This document shows positions 51,401 to 58,879 of a DNA stretch of 64,000 nucleotides, one piece after another. The notes under the pieces are model-generated. The model did no database searches and was not told the DNA's origin. It saw only the letters and a program-made list of their open reading frames with translations. The DNA comes from Actinoplanes derwentensis. Its GTDB lineage: Bacteria; Actinomycetota; Actinomycetes; Mycobacteriales; Micromonosporaceae. Both the position numbers and the translations under genes were made by a program. The stretch lies in NCBI RefSeq assembly GCF_900104725.1, contig NZ_LT629758.1, positions 558,001 through 622,000 of the forward strand, written 5' to 3'. Position 1 is the first letter of the stretch; each line of letters begins with the position of its first letter.

Positions 51401-51799
51401 CGCGAGCCCGGCGGCATGCCGGGCCTCCGGATAGGCCCCGGCGGAGAACGCCCGGTCCGCCTCCCGGATCGCCTCCTCGGCCCGTTCCAGGTCCACGGTG
51501 GCCTCCACCGGCAGGCGCAGCAGATAGCGCCCACCCTGGGCCACGACCGGAGGCGTCTCGTCGCAGTCGCCGCCGCTCACGAAGGCCCGGACCCGGCTGA
51601 CCACGCTGCGCAGCGCGGAGGCCCAGGTGTCCGGCAGGCCGTCCGGCCAGACCGTGTCGGCGAGCTGGTCCCGGCCGGTGCCGCTGGCCCGCTCGATGAT
51701 GAGCCGGGCGAACGCGACCTGCGCCTGGGCACTGGCCAGTTGCCGGGGCGCCGCCCCGAGGCTCTCAATCATCACGGTTCCGACCAGCTTGATCATCAT
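48437..51799 (-). CDS. AfsR-type SARP regulator with ATPase domain, cluster activator
   Basis: About 1120 residues: an OmpR-like winged helix ([19 protein letters not shown] ... [12 protein letters not shown]), a BTAD domain ([16 protein letters not shown] ... [30 protein letters not shown]), an AAA ATPase with an intact P-loop [11 protein letters not shown] and Walker B-like [13 protein letters not shown], and a long TPR-like helical C-terminus. The start is ATG 51799 or 51796, preceded by GGGGA; a frame to 51856 adds 19 residues. It is the natural activator for the three TTGCGCC-type operators at 44879, 44907 and 52020. ATP binding may gate its activity. Confidence 0.93.
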   Translation of the reverse strand: [1120 protein letters not shown]

Positions 51800-52019
51800 C
51801 AGAAGTCCCCGTTCGACATGATCAGAGATAGCCATCCGGACCCGAGCAGCACGCATCGATGTTTTTCGGGGAACCGGGAAATGAGCGCGGCGATGCGCTC
51901 AGGAGTGGGGCATGATCGCGCTCCGATCGGAGAATAGCGACTGTCCATAGACGGCGGTCAAGGTCGAACCGGAACCGGTACCGAATTTCTGGCCGTTCGG
52001 CTGGCTCGTCGCCCTCGTG
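51800..52019. other. Divergent region between the SARP gene and the long operon
   Basis: It contains a perfect 12-bp palindrome CTCCGATCGGAG (51921-51932), a possible operator controlling the SARP gene. No heptamer repeat points toward the SARP gene, so I see no sign of direct autoactivation. Confidence 0.45.
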
Positions 52020-52051
52020 TTGCGCCCGGCTTGCGCTTCTCCCCGTAGAAC
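52020..52051 (+). promoter_or_regulatory. SARP-type operator and -10 for the long biosynthetic operon
   Basis: TTGCGCC (52020-52026), CGGC and TTGCGCT (52031-52037) repeat with an 11-bp period. TAGAAC starts exactly 8 bp later (52046). The first gene starts at 52082. It is nearly identical in sequence and geometry to the two operators at 44879-44896 and 44907-44924. Confidence 0.82.
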
Positions 52052-52081
52052 TTCGCCAGACCCGACGCGGAGGAGACGCAG

Positions 52082-53305
52082 ATGATCGTGTCCGAGGGAT
52101 GGCAGCGCCTTGAGCCGAAACTGAACGCCATCCGGACCAGGCTGAGCGCACTCGAGTACGAGCCCGATCGCCGCCACAGCTTCCTGCCGTTCACGCCGGA
52201 GCCGGACAGCCCCTATGTCGGTTTCGAGGGCTCCCGGTACCTGATGATGTCGGGCTACAGCTACCTCGGGCTGGCCGGTGACCCGCGGGTCAAGGAGGCG
52301 GCCAAAGTGGCGGTCGACCAGTACGGCACCGGGGCCCACGGAGTACGCGCCCTGGCCGGATCCCTGCCGCTGCACGAGGAACTGGAGGCCGCGGTCGCCC
52401 GCTTCCTGGGGCGCGAGGCGGCGATGGTGTTCGGCTCCGGCTACGCCGCCAACGTCGGCACGGTCGGCGCCCTGGTCGGCCCGGGCGACACCGTCCTGAT
52501 CGACAAACTCGACCATGCCAGCATCGTGGACGGCTGCCAGCTCAGCGGCGCCACCGTCACCCGGTTCCGGCACAACGACCCGGAGCACCTGGACCGCCGG
52601 CTCACCGACGCCAAGGGCACCGGGCTGAAGCTGGTCATCGTGGACAGTGTCTACTCGATGGACGGCGACGTCGCGCCACTACCCGAGCTGCGTAAGGTCT
52701 GCGACGCCCACGGCGCGCTGCTGATGGTCGACGAGGCACACGCCCTCGGGGTCATCGGCGCCACCGGCCGGGGCATCGAGGAGCACTTCGGCGACAACAC
52801 CCTGGTCGACGTCAAACTCGGCACCCTCTCCAAGGCGATCCCGGCGACCGGCGGCTGGGTGGCCGGGCCGCAGGCGCTCATCGACCATCTGCGGTTCAAC
52901 GCCCGGCCGTTCCTGTTCTCCGCCGCCCTCGCCCCGGCGCAGGCCGGTGCGGCCCTGGAGTCGCTGCGCGTGCTGGACCTCGAACCGCACCGGGTCACCC
53001 ACATCCAGCGCGAGTCGGCCCGGCTGCGGCAGACGCTGAACGCGGCCGGCATCGACACCGGCACCAGCGAGACCGCCGTCATCCCGATCATCGCCGGGTC
53101 CGACGAGAAGGCGTACGACCTGGCCACCGCCTGCCGCAAAGCCGGCGTGATCGGCCTGCCGGTGGTCTCTCCGGCAGTGCCGAACACCCAGGCCCGGCTC
53201 CGGATCGCGGTGACCGCCCGGCACTCGGCCGAGGACCTCGACGTCGCCGCTGCCGGGTTCCTGGAGGCCGCCCACGCCATCGGCCTGATCCCGAGCCTGC
53301 CGTGA
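52082..53305 (+). CDS. Alpha-oxoamine synthase (AONS/KBL-like, PLP)
   Basis: This 407-residue PLP enzyme joins an acyl thioester to an amino acid with loss of CO2, giving an alpha-aminoketone. Signatures are YSYLGLAGDPRV, GTGAHGVRALAGSLPLHEELE, DHASIVDG, the cofactor Asp in VDEAHALGVIG (D217) and the PLP lysine in GTLSKAIPATGG (K251). Unlike prodiginine RedN-type proteins it has no fused ACP domains, so the separate carrier proteins would present its acyl substrate. GGAGGAG precedes the ATG. It heads an eleven-gene run of overlapping or tightly spaced genes. Confidence 0.94.
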   Translation: MIVSEGWQRLEPKLNAIRTRLSALEYEPDRRHSFLPFTPEPDSPYVGFEGSRYLMMSGYSYLGLAGDPRVKEAAKVAVDQYGTGAHGVRALAGSLPLHEELEAAVARFLGREAAMVFGSGYAANVGTVGALVGPGDTVLIDKLDHASIVDGCQLSGATVTRFRHNDPEHLDRRLTDAKGTGLKLVIVDSVYSMDGDVAPLPELRKVCDAHGALLMVDEAHALGVIGATGRGIEEHFGDNTLVDVKLGTLSKAIPATGGWVAGPQALIDHLRFNARPFLFSAALAPAQAGAALESLRVLDLEPHRVTHIQRESARLRQTLNAAGIDTGTSETAVIPIIAGSDEKAYDLATACRKAGVIGLPVVSPAVPNTQARLRIAVTARHSAEDLDVAAAGFLEAAHAIGLIPSLP

Positions 53306-54534
53306 CCACCGGGTCTCCCGAGGTGGTCGTCACCGGGATGGGCGTGGTCAGCCCGGCCGGCTGCGAACTCGCCGAGTTCTGGCCGGTCCTGCTGGCCGGG
53401 CAGTCGCTGGCCGCCCCGGTCACCGGGTTCGACACCACCCGGCACAAGGCGCGCATCGGCTGCCCGGTGGCCGGCTTCGACCAGAACCGGCACCTAGGCG
53501 CGAAACAGGCCCGGCGGATGGACCCGTTCGCCCGGTACGCGCTGGCCGCGGCCCTGAGCGCGTACGCCGACGCCGGTGCGCCCGAGGTGGACGGCGCCCG
53601 TACCGCCGTGGTGGTCGGTAACGCCGTGGGCGGGCGCACCGTCAGCGACCAGGAGAGCCGCAACTTCACCGAACACGGCCCGTCCCGGGTCAACCCGCTG
53701 ATGCCGCTGATGACGATGCCGAACGCGGCGGCCGCCCTGATCGCCATGCGCCTGGGCTGGCGGGGACCGGCGACCACCATCGCCACCACCTGTGCCAGCG
53801 GGGCCGACGCGATCGGCCACGCCACGCTGCTGCTGCGGACCGGGCAGGCCGACGTGGTGCTGGCCGGCGGTGCCGAGGCCACGCTCACCCCGGTCACCCT
53901 GGCCGCGTTCGGCAACCTGGGCGCGGTCTCGGCCCGCAACGACGATCCGGCCGCCGCGGCCCGGCCGTTCGACGTGGACCGGGACGGTTTCGTGATGGGT
54001 GAGGGCGCCGCCTTCGTCGTCCTGGAACGGCTCGCCGACGCCCGGGCCCGCGGCGCCGTCCGGCACGCGGTGGTCAGCGGTTACGCCTCCGGGTCGGACG
54101 CCTACCACCTGTCCATGCCGCGGGCCGACGGCGCGGGCGCGGCCACCGTGATGGCCGCCGCGATCGCCGCCGCCGGACTGCGGCCGGACGACATCGGCCA
54201 CGTCAACGCGCACGGCACGTCGACACCGCACAACGACCGGGCCGAAGCCCGCGCCCTGCACACCGTGTTCGGCGCGACACCACCGCCGGTCACCTCGCTC
54301 AAGGGCACCATCGGCCACCTGATCGGCGCGGCCGGTGCGATCGAGTTCGTCGCCACCGTGCTCGCCCTGCGGCACGGCCTGGTCCCCCCGACCGCCAATC
54401 ATCAGAAGACGGAGCCTGGCATGGATCTCGACGTGGTCGCCGCAGAGGCGCGGGCGGTGCCGCCGGGGCCGGCACTGAGCAACTCCTTCGGGTTCGGCGG
54501 GCACAACGCCGCACTCGTGGTGAGTCCGGCATGA
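53302..54534 (+). CDS. 3-oxoacyl-ACP synthase II (KAS II/FabF-like)
   Basis: The 410-residue ketosynthase has a complete Cys-His-His triad: TTCASGADA (C164), NAHGTSTPHND and GTIGHLIGAAG. No chain-length-factor partner lies beside it, so it works alone like FabF. It may elongate ACP-bound chains or condense an aminoacyl/pyrrolyl-carrier-protein with malonyl-ACP, as RedX-type enzymes do. GTGA overlap with the oxoamine synthase gene ties the two steps together. Confidence 0.94.
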   Translation: MTTGSPEVVVTGMGVVSPAGCELAEFWPVLLAGQSLAAPVTGFDTTRHKARIGCPVAGFDQNRHLGAKQARRMDPFARYALAAALSAYADAGAPEVDGARTAVVVGNAVGGRTVSDQESRNFTEHGPSRVNPLMPLMTMPNAAAALIAMRLGWRGPATTIATTCASGADAIGHATLLLRTGQADVVLAGGAEATLTPVTLAAFGNLGAVSARNDDPAAAARPFDVDRDGFVMGEGAAFVVLERLADARARGAVRHAVVSGYASGSDAYHLSMPRADGAGAATVMAAAIAAAGLRPDDIGHVNAHGTSTPHNDRAEARALHTVFGATPPPVTSLKGTIGHLIGAAGAIEFVATVLALRHGLVPPTANHQKTEPGMDLDVVAAEARAVPPGPALSNSFGFGGHNAALVVSPA

Positions 54535-55358
54535 GCGCGCTGCTCGCCGAGGCCGGTGCCCTGGCCGCGTACCGGCGTGCGGTACGCGCGACGCTGGAGC
54601 CCGCCACGATCGCCGGCCCGTCCCCGGTGCACCCGTTCGTCCTGACCTCCCCGGAGTTCGCCCGGACCACCCGGCGGATCACCGGGGCGGACCCGAGCCA
54701 GGTGCACATCAGCCAGGAGTTCACGGTGCACCGCCTGCTCCGCGACGACGAGAAGGTCAGCAGTTCGCTGGAGGTCACCGGCGCCCGCCGGGAGGCCCGC
54801 GGGATCCGGGTGGCGATGCGCACCGAGATCCGCGACGCGGACGGCGGCCCGGTCTGCGCCATGGTCACCACGGTCCTGCTGACCGGCGTCACCGAGCCGG
54901 AACCGTTCGGTGAGATGCCGCCGCTGGCCGCGCCAGCCGGCCGGAACGTGGCCTCCACCGGCTCGCCGGCCGGCACCGGCCGGGCCGAACCGGTGACCCG
55001 GACCGTGTCGCTGAGCCGGGCCGACGTCGCCGGATACGCGGAGGTCTCCGGCGACCGCAACCCGATCCACCTGGACGACGAGGCGGCCCGCGCCGCCGGG
55101 TTCGACTCGGTGATCGCGCACGGGATGAGTGTGGTGGCCCTGGTCACCGAACTCGCCGTCGACCTGTTCGCCGGTGGCGACCCGGCCCGGGTCCGCGGCC
55201 TCGGCTGCCGGTTCTCCTCCCCGGTGCGGCCCGGCGAGCCGGTCGAGGTCTCGTTCCGGCCGGACGAGAGCGGCTCGGTGGTGGCGTTCACCTGCGCGAC
55301 ACCGCGGGGGATCGCCCTCAAGGGCGGTTGGATCACCCTGGGTGACGGCGATGCCTGA
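54531..55358 (+). CDS. MaoC-like double-hotdog dehydratase
   Basis: The 275 residues form two hotdog folds. The C-terminal one has the R-specific hydratase signature YAEVSGDRNPIHLDDEAARAAGFDSVIAHGM with catalytic Asp and His. The N-terminal one lacks this motif and is presumably structural. It would dehydrate the 3-hydroxyacyl-ACP made by the FabG-like enzyme. It overlaps the KAS II gene by 4 nt and the adenylation gene by 8 nt. Confidence 0.9.
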   Translation: MSALLAEAGALAAYRRAVRATLEPATIAGPSPVHPFVLTSPEFARTTRRITGADPSQVHISQEFTVHRLLRDDEKVSSSLEVTGARREARGIRVAMRTEIRDADGGPVCAMVTTVLLTGVTEPEPFGEMPPLAAPAGRNVASTGSPAGTGRAEPVTRTVSLSRADVAGYAEVSGDRNPIHLDDEAARAAGFDSVIAHGMSVVALVTELAVDLFAGGDPARVRGLGCRFSSPVRPGEPVEVSFRPDESGSVVAFTCATPRGIALKGGWITLGDGDA

Positions 55359-56823
55359 CCATCCGGCGGTGGCCACCGCGTTCCTCGGGCACGCCCGCCG
55401 GGCACCGGACGCACCGGCACTGGTCTGGGCGGATCGCGAGATCGGCTACCGGGAACTCGCCGACCTGGCCTACGGACAGCGGCCACTGCTGGACCGGCTC
55501 GCTCCGGGCGAACCGGCCGGCATCCTGACGCCGAAGTCACCCGGTGGCCTGGCCCTGATCCTGGCCTGCCTGCTCACCGGACGGCGGTTCCTGCTGCCGT
55601 CCCCGTCGCTCGCCGCGGACACCCTGGACACGCTGTTCGCCCAGGCCGGCTGCCGGACGATCCTGCGCGAGGCGGACCTGCGGGGCCCGGCGGCCGGGGG
55701 ACCGGAGCATGCCTGGCCGGCCGTCGACCGGGACTCGGCCGGCTTCATGCTGACCACCTCCGGGTCGACCGGCCTGCCGAAGATCGTGCCGCTGCCGCAC
55801 CGGTCCGTCGACGCGTTCGCGGCCTGGGCCGGCGCGGCCTTCGGCATCGGGCCGGGGCGTTCGGTGTTCAGTTACGCGCCGCTCAACTTCGACCTGTGCC
55901 TGCTCGACATCTGGACCACCCTGGCGCACGGCGGCCGGGTGGTACTGGCCGACACCGAACGGGCGGCGCACGGCGGCTACCTGCGGGAGTTGCTGCGGCG
56001 GTATCCGGTGGACGTGATCCAGGGCGTGCCGATGCTCTACGACCTGCTGCTCGACACCGGTGCGGGCGCGTTCGCACGCGTCCGGCACGTGCTGTTCACC
56101 GGCGACGTGATCGGGGAGCGGACACTCGCCGCACTGCCGGGACTGTTTCCGGGCGCGCGCCTGCACAACGTCTACGGCTGCACCGAGACCAACGACAGCC
56201 TGATCGCCGAGGTGCCGCCCGGTCACACCGTGCCGGTGCCGCTCGGCGTGCCGCTGCCGGGGGTGGACATCCTGATCCTCGACGAGGACGGCCGTCCGGT
56301 CGACGGGCCGGGAACCGGCGAGCTGTATGTCACCACGCCGTTCCAGAGTGCCGGTTACCTGGACGCGGCCCGGAACGTGGGCCGGTTCACCGGACATCCG
56401 CTCGGAGCCGACGCCCGGTCCTGGTTCCGCAGTGGCGACCTGGTCCAGCGGCAGCCGGACGGCACGGTCACGCTGGTCGGGCGGACCGACTTCCAGATCA
56501 AGATCCGCGGTACGGCGATCAACACCGCCGAGGTCGAGTCGGTGCTGCGCGGATGTGTCGGTGTGCTGGACGCGGCCGTGCTGACCCGTACCGATCCGGT
56601 GTCCGGCCGGCAACTGGCCGCCGTGGTGACCCGCGCGCCGGGCAGCACCGTCAACAGCCTGGTGGTCCGCCGGCACTGTGCCGCGAACCTGCCGAAGGCC
56701 GCCGTCCCGTCGACGCTGCGGATCGTCGACGAACCCCTGCCCCGGACCTCGACCGGAAAGCTGGACCGCTCCGCCGCCGAGGAACTGCTCACCCCTGCAC
56801 CGATATCCGGAAGGACGTCATGA
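55351..56823 (+). CDS. Stand-alone amino-acid adenylation enzyme
   Basis: This 490-residue ANL enzyme shows A3 LTTSGSTGLPK, A4 NFDLCLLDIW, A5 NVYGCTETN, A7 WFRSGDL, A8 GRTDFQIKIRG and A10 PRTSTGKLDR. Position A4 has the Asp (FDL) that binds an alpha-amino group, so an amino acid is the likely substrate. My hand-read specificity residues are D-L-L-Q-L-T-V-D-S-K; the first three match pyrrole-forming proline enzymes but the rest do not, and the Asp near the end hints at a polar side chain. It is followed by a carrier protein gene with ATGA overlap, forming an A-PCP pair. Confidence 0.9.
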   Translation: MPDHPAVATAFLGHARRAPDAPALVWADREIGYRELADLAYGQRPLLDRLAPGEPAGILTPKSPGGLALILACLLTGRRFLLPSPSLAADTLDTLFAQAGCRTILREADLRGPAAGGPEHAWPAVDRDSAGFMLTTSGSTGLPKIVPLPHRSVDAFAAWAGAAFGIGPGRSVFSYAPLNFDLCLLDIWTTLAHGGRVVLADTERAAHGGYLRELLRRYPVDVIQGVPMLYDLLLDTGAGAFARVRHVLFTGDVIGERTLAALPGLFPGARLHNVYGCTETNDSLIAEVPPGHTVPVPLGVPLPGVDILILDEDGRPVDGPGTGELYVTTPFQSAGYLDAARNVGRFTGHPLGADARSWFRSGDLVQRQPDGTVTLVGRTDFQIKIRGTAINTAEVESVLRGCVGVLDAAVLTRTDPVSGRQLAAVVTRAPGSTVNSLVVRRHCAANLPKAAVPSTLRIVDEPLPRTSTGKLDRSAAEELLTPAPISGRTS

Positions 56824-57083
56824 ACAACATCGCAACGATCCGGCAGTTCGTCATCGAGGAGTTCCTCCCGGACGTGCCCGCCGACCAGCTGACCGACGAC
56901 CTCGACCTGATGGAGAGCGGCGTCGTCGACAGCCTGGGCGTGCTCAAGCTGATCGCCTGGGTGGAGGACCGCTTCGAACTGGTCGTCGACGACACCGCCC
57001 TCGACCCGGACAACTTCCGGTCGGTCGACGCCATCGACGCCTTCATCGCCCGTTCCGGGGTTCCCGCGGCCGGGGGGCGCTGA
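56820..57083 (+). CDS. Peptidyl/acyl carrier protein
   Basis: This 87-residue carrier protein has the phosphopantetheine site ESGVVDSLGVLKLI (Ser38) and the C-terminal pattern DPDNFRSVDAIDAFIAR typical of free-standing aminoacyl carriers such as those of prolyl-carrier systems. Its ATG overlaps the adenylation gene stop, so the two are made together. The acyl-CoA-dehydrogenase-like enzyme at 59272 is a likely client. Confidence 0.92.
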   Translation: MNNIATIRQFVIEEFLPDVPADQLTDDLDLMESGVVDSLGVLKLIAWVEDRFELVVDDTALDPDNFRSVDAIDAFIARSGVPAAGGR

Positions 57084-57087
57084 CACC

Positions 57088-58083
57088 GTGCACCCGACCG
57101 TCGAGCTGCTGCTGCAGCGGCGTACCGAGGTGGACCGCGCGTCGTGGCACGCCCTCTGGGACGCCCTGCACGAGCGGCGCCTGGACCGGGCCGACGCGCT
57201 GGCCATGCTGGGTTCGCTGGCCGGCGCGCTGCCCGGCCCGGCTTCGCTGTCGGCGCTGCTGGAGTCGTTCGCCGACCGGCGTCCCACCTCCCCGCAGCGG
57301 CGTCCCGGCACGGTCAACGTGGTGGGCACCGGCGGCGGGCCGGGCACCTTCAACATCTCCACCGCCGCCGCCTTCACCGCGGCGGCCACCGGGGTGCCGG
57401 TGGTGAAGTCCGGTTCCCGGGCCTACACCGGAGTGCTCGGATCGATCGATCTGCTGGAGCGCCTCGGCATCCGCCCGGCCGCGTCGTACGACCAGCTCTC
57501 GGTCTCTCTCGACCGGTTCGGGCTGGCGTTCGCCGGCGGCTTCGTCTACCCGGCCGAACTGACCCGGCTGGCCCGGCTCATCCTGCCCACCGGGTTGCGG
57601 CCGTTCGGCCGTTTCCTCAACACGCTCGGCCCGTTCCTGGCTGATCTCCCGGTCACCGCCCAGGTCACCGGAGTCTCCGACCGGACCCTGCTGCCCCTGC
57701 TCCGGGACCTCGCCGCCACCGTGCGGGACCGGCGGATCTGGCTGTTCGGCAACGACGCCGGCGCCGACGAGCTGCTGCCGTTCGCGGTCAACGAGATCCA
57801 CCCGAACTCCGGTACGGCGCCGCCGTTCCCGGCGCCGGTCGCGGGTGGACTCGGGGATCTGCGGCCGGGGGCCGATCCGGCCGGTGCGGCGGCCCGGTTC
57901 CTGGAGGTCGTCTCCGGTGCCGCCGGTGACACCGCGATCCGGACGGTGGCCTGGAACGCGGCGGCCCTGGCCCTGGCCGGTGGGCACGCCACCGACTGGG
58001 CACCGGCCGTCACCGAGGCCGAGAAGGCGCTGCGCGAGGGCGCGGTGCTGGCCCTGGTCCTGCGGATGCGGACCGATGGCTGA
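57088..58083 (+). CDS. TrpD-like phosphoribosyltransferase with altered acceptor site
   Basis: This 331-residue protein has the anthranilate phosphoribosyltransferase fold: VVGTGGGPGTFNISTAAAFTAAA (residues 78-100), VPVVKSGSRAYTGVLGSIDLLE, GLRPFGRFLNTLGP and a metal-binding ADELL. PRPP-side features are kept. In normal TrpD the loop after strand 4 is K-H-G-N-R, whose H and N touch anthranilate; here it is KSGSR (107-111). The D of GTGGD is G. This suggests phosphoribosyl transfer to another amine. It precedes a TrpA-like gene with 8-nt overlap. Confidence 0.88.
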   Translation: MHPTVELLLQRRTEVDRASWHALWDALHERRLDRADALAMLGSLAGALPGPASLSALLESFADRRPTSPQRRPGTVNVVGTGGGPGTFNISTAAAFTAAATGVPVVKSGSRAYTGVLGSIDLLERLGIRPAASYDQLSVSLDRFGLAFAGGFVYPAELTRLARLILPTGLRPFGRFLNTLGPFLADLPVTAQVTGVSDRTLLPLLRDLAATVRDRRIWLFGNDAGADELLPFAVNEIHPNSGTAPPFPAPVAGGLGDLRPGADPAGAAARFLEVVSGAAGDTAIRTVAWNAAALALAGGHATDWAPAVTEAEKALREGAVLALVLRMRTDG

Positions 58084-58879
58084 GTTCTTCGACGGCGGTT
58101 CCGGCCTGGCCCTGTTCCTGAACGCCGGTGATCCGCCGCTGGACGTGCTGCGCGACGTCGTCCTCGCCCTCGACGAGGCCGGGGTCGCCTGCCTGGAACT
58201 GGCCGTGCCGTTCCCCGGTTCGGTGACCGACGGGCCGGTGGTCCGGCGCTCGGCGCAGCGGGCCCTGCGCGACGGCGTCGACCTGGACGCGGTGCTGACC
58301 TTCGTCACCGGTGTGCGGCCCGCGCTGCGGCGGATGCGGATCGCGCTGCTGGCGGACTGGAGCCACAGCCTGAAAGGGCGTTCCCTGCCGGTGACGATCG
58401 AACGGATCGCGGCGTCCGGCGCCGACGGGGTGCTGCTGCACGCCCTGCCACCGCGCCTGCGGCCGGCCTACTACGAGTCGGCGCGGGCCGCCGGGCTCCC
58501 GGTCGTCACCACCTGTTACCACGGCACCTCCCGTCCGGAGGTGCTGGCCGAGGCGGCCGCGGAGGCTTCCGCGTACGTCTACCTCGTCGCCCACTACGGC
58601 CGCAGCGGCACCGCGCCGGCGGCCGGATACGGCGACCTGAGTGTGTCCGTCGCAGCGTTGCGTACGGGTACCACGGCACCGATAGCCGTCGGCTTCGGTG
58701 TCCGGACGCCCCAGGACGTGGCGGCCGTACGCGCCACCGGTGCCGACGGTGTGATCGTCGGCAGTGCCGGTGTCGCCCGGGTCGAAACGGCTCTGGCCGA
58801 GGGACGGGACGTCGTCACCGTGCTGCGGGACTTCGTCCACCACCTCGATCCGCTCACTACGAACAGGAGTCCCGCGTGA
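58076..58879 (+). CDS. TrpA-like indole-3-glycerol-phosphate-lyase homologue
   Basis: The 267 residues form the tryptophan synthase alpha barrel: GLALFLNAGDPPLDVL, the catalytic Glu in CLELAVPFPG, the catalytic Asp in VTDGPVV, and GFGVRTPQDVAAVRATGADGVIVGSAGV. Both catalytic residues are kept. The mobile loop that contacts TrpB (SGVTG in normal TrpA) reads GRSGTAPAAG, and there is no trpB here. It may act alone, as plant BX1/IGL enzymes do, splitting off glyceraldehyde 3-phosphate. The ATG overlaps the trpD-like stop. Confidence 0.85.
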   Translation: MAEFFDGGSGLALFLNAGDPPLDVLRDVVLALDEAGVACLELAVPFPGSVTDGPVVRRSAQRALRDGVDLDAVLTFVTGVRPALRRMRIALLADWSHSLKGRSLPVTIERIAASGADGVLLHALPPRLRPAYYESARAAGLPVVTTCYHGTSRPEVLAEAAAEASAYVYLVAHYGRSGTAPAAGYGDLSVSVAALRTGTTAPIAVGFGVRTPQDVAAVRATGADGVIVGSAGVARVETALAEGRDVVTVLRDFVHHLDPLTTNRSPA

